64,000 bases of DNA from Podospora bellae-mahoneyi. Taxonomy: Eukaryota; Ascomycota; Sordariomycetes; Sordariales; Podosporaceae. Positions 1 through 10,990 of the stretch are shown piece after piece. The stretch is from contig NC_085886.1 of assembly GCF_035222275.1 (NCBI RefSeq), forward strand, positions 2,852,001 to 2,916,000, read 5' to 3'. The stretch's first letter is position 1; every line of letters starts with the position of its first letter. Position numbers and translations under genes: made by a program. A model generated the notes under the pieces. That model did no database searches. It saw only the letters and a list, made by a program, of their open reading frames with translations, and had not been told where the DNA came from.

Positions 1-1514
1 AGAGCAAAACTTTGGGAGAAGCGGTGGGGGAGTATAAACGCCGGTACGGGATACCGCCCCCCCCAAACTTTGACAAGTGGTGGGATTTTGCAACGGAGAG
101 GGGGGTGGTGCTGGTTGATGAGTTTGATACCGTCATGGAGTTAGTCACGCCGTTCTGGGGGCTGAAGCCGGCGACGACGAGGAGGAGGGCGAGGGAGGTG
201 ATCGGGTTTGATGATTCGCTTATGGGGGTGCAGATCAGGAAGGGGAATGTCACTAGTGTTTTCAAGGCTAGGACGGCGGAGTGGCATCAGAGGGGTGTGT
301 TGGGGATGCTGGAGAAGTTTGTGGGTTGGTTGCCGGATATGGACTTGGCGTTTAATGTCAATGATGAGAGTAGGGTTGTGGTGCCGTTTGAGGATCTGGA
401 GAGGCTGGTGAAGGTGGGGTTGGGGGTTAACATGGCGAAACTAAAGCGGGAAAAGGAGCCGAGGAATGGGTGGACTGATGTGGGAAAAGTGGAAGGGTTG
501 GACTACGAGGGACGGTTTGATGAGGGGAAGCTGACAAGGTTTAACACTTTTGCTCATCAGCCTACTTGGACGCACTCGAGGATCTCGTGCCCGCCTGGGA
601 GCCCGGCGAGGATATTGGAGGAGGGGGAGCAGTTTGATGATCGGGGGAGGTACTCGATGGGGGAGCTGGGGTTTGTGACGAACTGGACTGCGATGGCGGA
701 TATATGTCTTACGCCTTCGCTCCAGTCGACGTTTGGGTTTTTTGACAGGCCGAACGCGTATTCTGTCGTTCATGATCTTGTTCCAGTTTTTTCGCCGAGT
801 AAGATTTCGAGTTATCAGGATCTGATCTTTCCTTCTCCGTGGTATTACTCGGGGAAAGTCCCGTACGACCCGAAGAAGGATCCGGACTGGGAAGAGAAGA
901 TGAACCGGTTGTACTGGCGTGGCTCGACGACGGGGGGTTTCTCGCGCAATGGAGGCTGGAGGAGGCAGCACAGGCAGAGGGTGGTGAAGAAGTTCAATGC
1001 GGTGGACAAGGCTAATGTTCTTACCAATGTGGGCAGTTCTACCTCGCCTAACTGGACGGTTGCTTCTGTTCCCCGGGGGGACTACAAGTCTTTGTTGGAT
1101 GTTTATTTCAGCCACATTGGGCAGTGCGACCCGGGCGATTGTGCCGCGCAGAAAGAATTCTTTGAGATTAAAGAGTATGCCAAGCAGGAAGACGCGCTCA
1201 AGTACAAGCATGTGCTTGACATGGATGGGAATGCCTTTTCAGGGAGATTTCACGCGTTTTTGAAGAGCAAGAGCTTGGTTTTCAAGTTTGCCATCTTCAA
1301 GGAGTGGCATTATGAGTGGTTGAGGCCGTGGGCGCACTATGTGCCCATGAGCCTCAAGGGGGAGGAGTGGCTGGAGCTGGTGAGGTATTTCGGGGAGGAG
1401 GGGGAGGGAAAACGAGAGGGGGAGAGGGTGGCGATGCAGGGGAGGGAGTGGGCGGGCAAGGTTTTGAGGGAGGAGGACATGGAGGTTTGGTTTTTTAGGT
1501 TGTTGTTGGAGTGA
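1..1514 (+). CDS. GT90 (CAP10-like) glycosyltransferase, 5' end outside window
   Basis: The reading frame is open from the first bases (frame starting at base 3) and ends at a TGA at 1512-1514, so only the C-terminal ~500 residues are here. The protein matches the fungal GT90 / CAP10-CAP59-like family, which transfers sugars (xylose in the Cryptococcus capsule enzymes) in the secretory pathway. Family features visible are the segment YGIPPPPNFDKWWDFA near the start, the WRGSTTGG motif at about 918-941 followed by a basic RRQHRQR stretch, and HVLDMDGNAFSGRFH with a late LVFKFAIFKEWHYEWL block, all in the usual GT90 order. The N-terminal membrane anchor expected for these enzymes would lie upstream of the window. 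There are no internal stops and no obvious intron in this part. The donor sugar and acceptor cannot be read from the sequence. The family call is strong, the exact role open. Confidence 0.85.
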   Translation, partial: SKTLGEAVGEYKRRYGIPPPPNFDKWWDFATERGVVLVDEFDTVMELVTPFWGLKPATTRRRAREVIGFDDSLMGVQIRKGNVTSVFKARTAEWHQRGVLGMLEKFVGWLPDMDLAFNVNDESRVVVPFEDLERLVKVGLGVNMAKLKREKEPRNGWTDVGKVEGLDYEGRFDEGKLTRFNTFAHQPTWTHSRISCPPGSPARILEEGEQFDDRGRYSMGELGFVTNWTAMADICLTPSLQSTFGFFDRPNAYSVVHDLVPVFSPSKISSYQDLIFPSPWYYSGKVPYDPKKDPDWEEKMNRLYWRGSTTGGFSRNGGWRRQHRQRVVKKFNAVDKANVLTNVGSSTSPNWTVASVPRGDYKSLLDVYFSHIGQCDPGDCAAQKEFFEIKEYAKQEDALKYKHVLDMDGNAFSGRFHAFLKSKSLVFKFAIFKEWHYEWLRPWAHYVPMSLKGEEWLELVRYFGEEGEGKREGERVAMQGREWAGKVLREEDMEVWFFRLLLE

Positions 1515-2204
1515 GTTTTCCCTGCCCTGGATCATGTGTGATGATGATTTGATGCTGACATGTGAGAAAAAAAAAAAGGTATGGGAGGGTGGTGGATGAT
1601 GATAGGGAGAGGATCGGGTTTGATATGTGAAAAACTGTGTGTTCTTTTACATTTCAAAAACAGAAGTGAGTATATAAGGGGTCAAGGGTCAACAGCAAAA
1701 ACAGTCGACATTATAACGGGTTGGATAATGGCGGATGGGAAAAAAAGCAATGTCTACAGCAGTGGTGGTGGGTGGGTAAGTTATGAATTATAATAATATG
1801 TATAACATGTACACAATGAAGGTACCGGGGATGGGTAGATTTCAGGACAGGTATAGAACACAGACTCATAAACATATCAAAGCTCACAAATGCAACACAA
1901 TCTGAATGATCTTGCTTCCGTTTTACCTGCTTTGCACTTGAAAACAACAAGGGTTGTGCTATCAACAATGAAGATCAATCACCAACGCAGGTCTGGTTCA
2001 ACCGTTCCACGAGGTGTGTTAACCACTTCAAACAAACTTTCAGAGGCCCCAATCATCAAAAAAACACGCAAAGATTTGACCGAAAAGGTGTCAATAAATC
2101 TATTAACCCATACATCTCTCTTGCTGCTTGATCAACATACCACACATCAACCCTCAATAACGCGCCAAAACCCTGAGCCTAAAAAAGCCACTTTTTCTTC
2201 CAAC
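1515..2204. other. Convergent intergenic region, no gene seen
   Basis: This 690-base stretch lies between the 3' ends of the GT90 gene and PAF1. It contains a short A-run near 1567-1577 and AT-rich DNA that probably holds the two 3' UTRs. I see no conserved protein and no RNA gene. Confidence 0.6.
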
Positions 2205-3741
2205 TCAATCCTCATCCCCCTCAGCATCCTCCTCCCCCCCAGACATCTCTCTCCTCTCCCCACCATACCCCTCCTCACTCCCCACACTCCCCCTCCTCTC
2301 CTGCTCCCTTCCCCCATCTTGTTCCTCCTCTTCCTCCTCCTCATCCTCCCCCCCAAAGTACCCAACAGGCATGCTCTTAAACCTCTCCAACTCCTGCCTC
2401 AACTCCTCACTCGGCTCCCCAACCGTAACCTCCAGCTCCCCCACCCTCGCCTCCTCCTCCTCACCCTGCGGCAGAACCCCAATCGTCCTCGCAATATTCT
2501 TCGTCCTCTGGTTCCGAATCGTGGTCCTCTGCATGACAGGGTAGTAATAAACCCCCTTCTGCGCACTATCATCCCTCCGTCCCTTGCTCCCCGTCTCATC
2601 ATTCCGATACGCAAGGATAACCTCCTCCGCATACTTCGTATGGTGATCCATCTCCTTTTCCGTAGCCGTCTCATACGCCCTGACCCTCGGAAACTTGAAA
2701 ACACCCCTACCCTCGCCATCAGTAGCGGTATACAACGACTCCTTCTCCTTATCCGGGTTGTCCACATCGAATTTCTCCCGGAATCTCTCCCCCGTCTTGC
2801 CATCCTGTGGTAGGTAAAAGTCGTAGTTCATCATCTGCAACGGCTTGGGGGTGTGATCCGGATCGCGAGCCCAAGCCTCATACGCCTGCTGGTAGGCCTC
2901 GTCCTCGGCCTGGGAGCGGGTGATGGGCTTGAGGATACCAGACAGCATGCGGGTGTCGTACTTGTCCGTTGCAGTGACGGGGTTGGTCTGGAACTTGACC
3001 GTGACGTAGGCGCCAGAGTCGGGAAAGGCTTCCAGGTCGGGCAGGAGGGGGAACGACTCGACAATGGTGCAGTTGGTGCGTTTGGAGGGGTGCTTGACTT
3101 TGGTCCTGTCCGCCAGGCCGACGGCCGCGGCTTCGAATGATTTCTCGATGCGCCGCTTGATCCAGGCTGGTGTTCCCCTGTCTGGCTCTGGGGAGACCTT
3201 GCGCTTGATGGGGCGCTTGGGAGCGGCGTTGCCGGCCGAGGGTCGAAGGAAGGGGTCGGCTTTGGGGCGGGAGACGGTGGTGGGAGTGTTGGAGATGTAT
3301 TCCGTCCGGCGGAGGAAGGACACGCCCTGGTTCTGGGACTTGGGCTTGCCTAGGCTGCCGAGGGGACGGAGGAGGGCTCTATCGTGGGGATGGATCGGGG
3401 GAGGTTCGGAGGGGGCTTGGATTGCTGGTTGCTGAAAGTCAGTTACGTTACAAGCGACTCGAAAATGGGAAATCGAGACAAGACGCACAGCTCTCATCGC
3501 CATCAAAAACACCCGGCATCCCCACCAGATCGAGCGGCATTCCGAGTTCGCCATCGGCCTCGATGTTCAATGGCTGAATGCGGGCGAGATGGGATGCGAA
3601 GTTGGGGTTGGTGTATTGGCCGCTAGCTAGACCAACGCTGGGGATGTTCAGCAGCTTCGGGGGGATGGGAGGTGGAGGGAGGGCATTGGAGTATCGGATT
3701 CTCGCAATGTAATCCTGCGAGTACTTTTCTGGTCGCGACAT
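2205..3741 (-). CDS. PAF1: RNA polymerase II-associated factor PAF1
   Basis: This encodes the Paf1 subunit of the Paf1 complex, which rides with RNA polymerase II and supports elongation and histone modification. I read two exons, 3741-3489 and 3424-2205, with a 64-nt intron (GTGCGT donor at 3488, AG at 3426-3425). Joining there gives the continuous segment DGDESSIQAPSEPPPIHPHD; the nearer AG at 3433-3432 would break the frame. The start is the ATG at 3741 (MSRPEKYSQDYIARIRY), the usual fungal Paf1 N-terminus with its PPPPIPPKLL stretch. The product is about 490 residues. Conserved Paf1 blocks follow (SGAYVTVKFQTNPVT, then FPRVRAYETATEKEMDHH) and the protein ends in a long Glu/Asp-rich tail typical of the family. 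It is convergent with GT90 and co-directional with RER1. Confidence 0.93.
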
Positions 3742-4383
3742 GATGTCCGGTTTGGTTGTGGTCCTGGTTGTCGAGAGAGAGAGAGAGAGAAAGAATTTGG
3801 CGAGGCGCGCGTTTCGCGGTTCAATTTGTTGGAGTCGCGCGGTCCAAGCCGAAGGTGGACGATTAAGTTCGAGTTGAGAATAAGAGTGGGCCCGACCAGC
3901 TTCAGCGCTGTGGCCAAACACAGGTACCTACCTATTAAGAAAATCATTCTTTTTGACATTTGATCGCACTTCAAATCGCAGAGACGTAATATATCACATA
4001 TTCAATCCTCACTCAAACTCCAAATTTCACTCCAAAAACCATCCTCAAATTACCCCTACCCAACTCTCTGTCTCTCCCATCCCCAAAGAACAACCCCCTC
4101 GACTCGATTAAAACAAATATATAACATTAATACAAGTGGTTGTCGTAAAGTCCTTCCCCCCTCATCTTCACCATGTGCATGCAATCTAGCCTGCCCTGCC
4201 AGAGAGTTTGTTGTCTATCCCACCTTGAACCAACCCATCCATCCACCCGCGCAAAAAATGCTTATCCATTTCCGTTGCGAGCGCGTGTGCCTGACTTTAG
4301 AAAAACGCCTCCATCCCGCCCGCCGACCAAATCACTTTTAGTGTTCCGTCCAAAAAAAAAGCCAATCATGATCACTCTGCAAT
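3742..4383. other. PAF1 upstream / RER1 downstream region
   Basis: This 642-base stretch holds the PAF1 promoter and the RER1 3' UTR. A (GA) run of about 9 units lies at 3776-3793, just inside the likely PAF1 5' UTR, and TACCTACCTA sits at 3925-3934. I see no additional gene. Confidence 0.6.
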
Positions 4384-5143
4384 TTATGAGCTGTTCTTGG
4401 TGTAGCGCGCCTTGCCAACGGTAAATGGCACGTAGCGGTACTTGATCATGTGCTGGATTTGCTTGCGCACTGTTGCAAGTTGGTGTCAGATGCTGAAAAT
4501 TGCAGAGGATAAGGATAAATAGGGAAAAGACTTACTGGTCAAAACAAAAAGCATAATCCAGTACATCACCAACACAGGCCAAAACACGGGCACATTAAAC
4601 ACCTCGAACCAGGTGCACACAAACGAGATGGAAATGGCGCGGGTGGCGGCGTGCCAGAACTTGAACTCGGGCAGGCGGCGGATGAAGGGGCGGAACTCCT
4701 CGTCCTGCTTGGTAGGGAGAGAACCGAGGCTGCCGTCTTCCATGTCATTGTCGAGGGCCTCGTTGGAGGGGTCGAATTTGGGCTGGAGGAAGGCGAGGAA
4801 GAGGTTGAGGAGGTAGATGCCGAGGGCGTATGCCACTGTGAATCGTTCCATCGTTAGCATGCGGTACAAGAAGAGAGGTCAGATAGACATACCGATATAC
4901 CAGCCTTGCGCAAAGAAGACGCGCGCAAAGAAAAAGACGAGCAGCACGCCGGTGCCGACCCATCGGTAGAGAGTGTGGGGAGTCGACTGGTCGAGGAGCG
5001 CTTGGTATTGCTGTCTTTCTGTTAGTTTTCTGTCTCTTCCTCTCTGTCCAAACCCAGAGTCTGGTATCGCATACCCTCGACAACTTGTTCGTTTGCGCAG
5101 TCACGGCGCCGAAGGCCGACATTGGTTCCTCGACAGCGTCCAT
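4384..5143 (-). CDS. RER1: ER retention receptor RER1
   Basis: Rer1 is a small four-helix Golgi membrane protein that returns escaped ER membrane proteins via COPI vesicles. I read four exons, 5143-5075, 5010-4893, 4835-4536 and 4469-4384, with introns of 64, 57 and 66 nt, all GT-AG and in phase, giving 190 residues, the normal family length. Diagnostic sequence runs through every exon: YQALLDQSTPHTLYRWVGT, VAYALGIYLLNLFLAFLQPK with the following FDP, EFRPFIRRLPEFKFWH, and the final RKQIQHMIKYRYVPFT with GKARY. The hydrophobic segments fit the W-shaped topology. The start ATG at 5143 gives an acidic cytosolic N-terminus. It is divergent from the enoyl-CoA hydratase gene and shares a 568-base upstream region with it. 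Confidence 0.95.
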
Positions 5144-5711
5144 CTTGTGTATAATTCTCCCGTCGAAAAATAGGATCGTCGTGGTCGTTGGCGTTGTGAA
5201 GCTGAAGTAAAGACACAAAGTTATCACAGGCTGGTGGACAGCAGAACAAGCGCAGCAGCAGCAGAAAGGTGGCAGTGGCTGATTGCGCGTTCTCAGATAG
5301 GAGGATACGTGACAGATTAATCGGTTTAGCCACACAAAACTTCCCGCAAGTTTAGGGGGCCTACCCACAAGTGGAAATTTTTGACCAAGAACCTGCCACA
5401 TCTGGCCAGGGTGTGGGGTCGGCACCTTTTACTAAAGTGTGGCTGAGACTTTTTGGTAGTGAGCAATCCCCTGTTCAGTTGCCGCAAGCAGGGGTCATGT
5501 TTTAGGCCGAGGATAAGCTTGTACCAGTGACGTCTGGGTGTTAAGAAGGGACGAGCATGTGGAGGGAAGAAGCTACCCCATTGTCCCGAAGAATGGGGGA
5601 AGGGTGATCTTAAACATTGCCGTCCCGCATTCCATCCGTCTGATGGAATTCGTCTTTTATATAAGACTTTAGATTTCTCAATTCCATTCGTGAGCTTCAC
5701 ACATCGTAAAA
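5144..5711. other. Divergent promoter region RER1 / enoyl-CoA hydratase
   Basis: This 568-base region separates two divergently transcribed genes and should hold both promoters. Apart from the TATA-like site noted separately I see no gene or repeat. Confidence 0.6.
5658..5665 (+). promoter_or_regulatory. TATA-like box of the enoyl-CoA hydratase gene
   Basis: TATATAAG lies 54 bases before the ATG at 5712. The spacing suits a TATA element with a short 5' UTR. This is motif and position only. Confidence 0.4.
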
Positions 5712-6716
5712 ATGCACCCCACCGCCCGCCTCGCCGTTCGCAGCAGCGGCTTCCGTGCTGCTGCCGGAACAGCTCGTCTCTCCCGCTTCCAGCCATCCAC
5801 CCTCCCCCGTGTCATCGTCCGCTTTTCTTCCTCTGGATCAAACCCCCAGTATGAGTTCATCCAGGTGACTGAGCCCCGTCCGGGCGTCGGGCAGAGTATG
5901 TCTCCTGAACTATCATCCCCTCAACCACATATCCATTATTTACTTTCCCCCTTTCCATCACCCACTTACTAACCGCCCATTGCAGTCACCCTCAACCGCC
6001 CCAAAGCGCTCAACGCCCTCTCCACCCCCCTCATAACCGAGCTCAACACCGCCCTCCTCACCTTCCAATCAACCCCCTCCATCCGCGCAATCCTCCTAAC
6101 CGGGTCCCAGAAAGCCTTCGCCGCCGGCGCCGACATCAAGGAAATGGCACCCTTAACCTTCAGCTCGGCCTACCTCAACTCCTTCATCGAATCCTGGTCC
6201 AACCTCACCACCACCCTCAAAAAACCCCTCATCGCCGCCGTCTCCGGCCATGCACTTGGGGGAGGGTGTGAGTTAGCCCTCATGGCGGACATAATCTACT
6301 GCACCAAAACCGCCAATTTCGGGCAGCCGGAAATCAAACTTGGAACCATCCCCGGAGCGGGCGGGTCGCAGAGGTTGACGAGGGCGGTGGGCAAGGCAAA
6401 GGCTATGGAGCTGATATTGACGGGGAAGAGTTTCTCTGGGGAGGAGGCGGAACAGTGGGGGGTTGCTGCGAGGGCGTTTGGGAGTTATGAGGAGTTGATG
6501 GAGGAGAGTCTCAAGACTGCGGAGACGATTGCGGGGTACAGCAAGGTTGCGGTGCAGGCGGCCAAGGAGGTGGTGAATAAGAGCCAGGAGTTGGGGTTGA
6601 GGGATGGGGTCGAGTTTGAGAGACGGGTTTTTCACGCGTTGTTTGGGAGTGAGGATCAGAAGGAGGGGATGGGGGCTTTTGGTGAGAAGAGGAAGGCTCA
6701 GTGGAAGGATCAGTAG
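5712..6716 (+). CDS. Mitochondrial enoyl-CoA hydratase (crotonase family)
   Basis: The protein should hydrate trans-2-enoyl-CoA in beta-oxidation or branched-chain amino acid breakdown. Two exons, 5712-5895 and 5986-6716, flank a 90-nt GTATGT...CAG intron; the product is about 304 residues, the usual length. The N-terminus is rich in Arg, Ser and Ala without acids, as expected of a mitochondrial presequence. Crotonase signatures are complete: ITLNRPKALNAL, the oxyanion-hole segment AFAAGADIKEM, GHALGGGCELALMADI carrying the first catalytic Glu, and FGQPEIKLGTIPGAGGSQRL carrying the second. Both Glu residues equivalent to those of mammalian ECHS1 are present, which argues for a true hydratase rather than an isomerase. 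Codon use shifts from C-ending to G-ending codons along exon 2, a curiosity without known meaning. Substrate range cannot be told from sequence. Confidence 0.93.
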
Positions 6717-7266
6717 AGGTGGGGGGATGTTGCGGGGGTATGCGATATCAGTGATGCTGGTAGAAAGGAAGAGGTGTTTATAGTTGTGATGTAAAAGATC
6801 TGTGAAAAGTTATCAAGTTTTTATTGCACCTGTCCTGGATGTGTATCTACAGTCTTGTGTGATCTTACAGCTCTTGATGCCTTTGCCTTTTGTTAGAATC
6901 TAAAATTATTATCTAAAGACCGGCCGCATCATATACACTGTCCACCAGGCATGTCCTCATCAATTTGCATACGGCAAGTAGTATAATGATATTGTTACTC
7001 AAAAGCACCCCGAAAAACACCCCAGATTGCAGAGCAAGCCGCACCAGTGGGCAGAGGGCGCACTGCCACACGACTGCCCAAACGAAACGCTAGATCCAGC
7101 CATATCATGGAAATATATCTGCACCAAAGTCCTTCGCAAGGGCAGTAAATAATAGCAGTTCGGGCCTGGCCACTGCAGCGGCGTGCGCCGCAATCTGGAA
7201 GGCTTTTCCAGATTGATTTTTCTCTTCTTATTTCGCATCTCCAACCAACCCCCTCTGGTTGGGCTG
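6717..7266. other. Convergent intergenic region, no gene seen
   Basis: These 550 bases between the 3' ends of the hydratase and RING/ZZ genes show only AT-richer non-coding DNA consistent with 3' UTRs. Confidence 0.55.
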
Positions 7267-10091
7267 TCACCCCCCAAGAACCTTTACATACGGCCCAGGA
7301 AACAGCCCCCCCTTCCCTTGATACCACCCGTGAAACCACTCCCCATTCACATCCTCCACCTCCCCAATCTCTGCCCCTTTAGGGAAAAACAACTCATCAC
7401 CTACCCCCTCGGCCGGAACCCAACCCCAGTTCGCCACTGCTTTTGGGTCTGTCCCCCCATCGGGAGGGAAATCGTGTTCGTCATGGACAAGTTCGGAGAG
7501 TTGCTCTGGTTTTAGATCGGCAACACTCCTGGGGTTTACCCCCTTTGTTGACGTAACCATGTCCACCCCGACCAACCTCGCTTTTCTCGTGCTGCTGCTG
7601 CTGCTGCTGTTGGGGTCGATTTTCCAACTCCATGTTTGATATGATGAGTTTTTTGGAATAGATTCGATACGTAACCGTCGCCCGCCGACAAGGTCCTTGA
7701 ATATTTTTCTCTTGTAAACCGTCTCGTTCGGGCTGGGGGAAGAAAGCGAAAAAGCCAACATGACCATCCTGTGCCCCTTTGGACAGCGGCGCCATCCCTT
7801 TGGGCCGTTCTCCACGGGGAGGTGGTTCATGTCGAGGAAGTGGTTGTAACACGTCACGCAGAGATTTGTACAATCCCCAACAGTGGCAGAAGGGAGTTGG
7901 GAAGGGCAGGAGTAGCAGTGATAATAAACTTGGTTGCGAGGTATGGGCTTGGTGCATTGCTCGCAGTGCTGTTTTGGGTCGGACGGGTGGTAGACCCCTT
8001 TGCTGCGGGTGGTGCTGTTTGCGACGGCTATTGATGATGGGGCAAAGGGGGATTGTTGAGGGGAGGGTTTAGACATGTAGGTGAAGGGGGTGAGGGGGTG
8101 TGGGCAGGATTTGCCTTTGCTGACGCAGGTGTTGCAGTACCCCCAGTCCGCAGCGTTGCAGGTGTCACATCCCCAGTGGAGGTCGTTGCGCGTAAAGGCT
8201 GAGCACCCTGAGCAGAAGGTGCCTCGTTGTAACCGATCGGCTGGGTTTTCAGCTGTTAACGTCCGGCGACCTTCTGCTCCTCCCGGAAGGGTAGAGGGGG
8301 GGAGGTATCGACTCCCAACCAGTGTGTGCGGCGGTGGGAGGTCTGGGCCAAGTCGTTTCCACTTCTGGAGGGCGTTTGGGCCGTACCCAAAGAAGTGTAG
8401 ACATCCCTTGCCGCGGCGGTAGCAGTCGAGACAAATATTCCAGTTGCCTTCGTGGCAGAGATTGCAGTTGTAGTGGAGATCGTATTGGATGTGTTCCCTG
8501 GAGCAGTGGTTGCATTGGATCAGGGGCTCTTTATACCACACTGGCTGGGATCGTCGTGGGGACGCTAATGGCGGAGAGTTGATATCATTGCTCAGCGGCC
8601 CTGACGTCGGCGCAAGAGTAGGAGAGTCATGTCGAGCAAGTTCCCTCCTAGCCGGACCAACTTCGGCCGGCAACTCCGTCGGTGATTGCTGTGTTGGTAT
8701 AGATCCAGCTGGTATCAAAGGTATCGGCATCGTTCCCGCAGGTACAAGCGGTATCGGCTCCCTCAGCGGAGAAGCCCTCTCTCCCGGCGAATCCCTCCGA
8801 GACGAAGGCGTCGTGGTCGTCGTCGTCACCGTAGCAGAAGTAGGCGAGCTCGAAGTCCCTCCTCTCAACCTCGGCCTCAACGGAGCAGGCGCATCCCCCA
8901 AAGCCACCGGATCAGTCTGCACCCTACTCCCCACCCTAATCGGCTCAGGAAACTGCGCCGGCGGCAACGGAACCGTGGCGCTCCTCCCACTACTCGACGT
9001 CCGTCTCCTACTCCTCCCCGGTTCCTGCACCTCCAATCTCCCAGCAAAACTGGTACTCGGTGGATACCTCCCCCTAGGCTCCCTGTCACTCTCATTCCCA
9101 CTCTGACTCGGCGCCCGTGAGTGAACTCTATGCCTACTCGCCGGCCGTGACCCCTCCCTCGTCGTCGTAACCACACCAGTCGCCGTCCTACTCCTCGGCC
9201 TGACCCCCTCAGTATTATGACTCCTCGCACTAGTCCCACTCCCCCTCACCATCCCCCCCTCGTTATTCCTCACCCGTTCCCTATGCCTCCGTCTATACGC
9301 CTCCGTTATCCTCCGACTGAGTTCATCATTGTTCTCCAAATCAATATTATCCAAATCCAACCCATCCAGCAGCCCCTCCTCCTGAATCTGCCTCGCAAAC
9401 TCCTCCACCTCCCGTTCAATATCCCTCGCATCCACCCCTTCAGTACTGATTAAACTCCTGAGGCTGCTCTGGTGAGTAACCTCCCGTTCCCTCTCCCTCC
9501 TCCTTTCCCTCCTTCGCTCACCACTATCCCCCCTCCTCCGCCCCAACCCCTCCGTCGCCTCCCTCAAACTAACAGCCTGCACCCGTTCCAACAACCTCCT
9601 CTCCTCCTCATCCCGTTCCACCTCCTCCCTCGTCCTATCCTGAAACGGCAGTCGCGGCATTATGTCTTCTCCCCGTTTATACTGCCCATCCATCTCCCTC
9701 TTCTCCTCCTCGCTCTTGATCCTCTCACAAGTAGGATTGATCCTTTCAAACATTTCTAGTAGTGTCGCCACCCTAGCATCATGTTTCGTGTCCCTTACCC
9801 TATCCCGACAACTCGGACAAGTGTACACGGCGAAATCGGGCGGGGGAGGGGGACCGGGGCGGGAGAGGAGGGAGGAGGCTTGGAAGGAGAACCAGGACTT
9901 CAGGCAGGGGGCGCAGAAGGTGTGCAGGCAGTCCAGGAGGGTTAGGGGGGTGTGGAGGAGGTCGGTGCAGATCTGCAGTACGGGAACATCAGTAGTCGTC
10001 GGGGTAGGAGGGGAGGAATGGGGCTTACGGAGCAGGTGAGTTCCGCCTCTAGGGAAATCGCCGGGCCTGGGCTGGTTGAGGTCGACATCAT
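7267..10091 (-). CDS. RING / multi-ZZ / SH3-like protein, probable E3 ligase or scaffold
   Basis: I read two exons, 10091-10029 and 9972-7267 (56-nt intron, GTAAGC...CAG), giving about 922 residues. Splicing restores the RING: exon 1 ends ELTCS and exon 2 begins ICTDLL, so the first Cys pair (C-S-I-C) is only complete in the spliced frame. The RING (residues ~18-80) continues with CLHTFCAPCLKSW and CPSCRD. A long Arg/Ser/Glu-rich, probably disordered region follows. Three Cys-rich modules come next: ZZ-like at ~505-550 (CNHC...YNCNLC...CLDC), a second at ~605-650 (CSGC...GCDTC...YCNTC) and a more divergent third at ~690-735 (CEQC...HCYSC...CVTC). The C-terminus (~845-922) looks like an SH3 fold (GDELFFPKGAEIGEVEDV, ending GLFPGPYVKVL). 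The RING suggests ubiquitin transfer and the ZZ and SH3 modules target recognition; the pathway is unknown. The ATG at 10091 is followed by a second ATG. Confidence 0.8.
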
Positions 10092-10990
10092 GAGACAGGT
10101 AAGGGCCCGTCACCCCCGGACCCGAGAGTGTGGTTGAACGAACGGGCGGGCGGGATCGATTTCGGGACGGAGGGTAAGGTGAGTTGACGAAAAATAAGGG
10201 CCCAACTGCTGTGTTCTTGTCCTTCTTGAATCGTTGCAAGTATCGGTGTGAACCCCAAATCGGCGGGGGTGATAGGTAAAGATCTACAGCTTTAAATCCG
10301 CAAGAAACCCGAGATAAAAAGACACTAGAACCCTCTCCCGGGTCCCGAGTATATACATACACAAATACGAATCCACGCCGAGAAAACTGGGCACCGTCAA
10401 AATCAACCTCAAAGTGCAGGGCTGAGCTTGCTGACATCGCTCTCCATCCAACTGCAGCTCGCCTTGCCCGCCCATCACCAGGCGGGGCAAATCGTGGGGC
10501 TCTCCATAATCTCCACCGATGTACCCCCAGGATCATGCATATACCGATGGATAAACGATCAGTACCAGATTCCCAGATTCAAATCGTCTAGAAATGCACA
10601 CAAACTCGTCATATCAAACTCATTACAGCTATAAATAATGCAAGGCTATGTACGCACACCATGTCATCTATGCAATCTACCCAACTAAATGACAACCACC
10701 CAACCCCCCCCTTATTCATACCTCAACACTCTCCCACCTCGCTATCATCCCGCCTCCTCGTGAGAACCAATGCCGGATTTCCATGCATGTTGTACTTCCA
10801 ACTACTACCAAAAACAAAAAAAAAAAAAAAAAAAACTCCATGTATATGTCATTATGCAAAAAAGAAGAAATAAAACAAGTTTCTGAATCTGGACCACTTA
10901 TCAACGCCTAAACCCCCTATCCTACCCTACGCCTTTCAAACCAAACCGGTATTACAGAAAGGAAAAAAAAACATGGAAAGAAGCCTGGTG
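10092..10990. other. Upstream of RING/ZZ gene, downstream of ATG15
   Basis: This 899-base stretch holds the RING/ZZ promoter and the ATG15 3' region. A run of 20 A lies at 10816-10835. No additional gene is convincing. Confidence 0.55.

Noticed and set aside
441-1211. A 256-codon minus-strand open frame inside the GT90 gene
   Set aside because: It is Arg/Pro/Leu-rich, antisense to a conserved enzyme and without any domain.
1890-2813. A 307-codon plus-strand open frame antisense to PAF1
   Set aside because: It mirrors the acidic PAF1 tail as Leu/Pro-rich nonsense; PAF1 conservation on the minus strand explains the openness.
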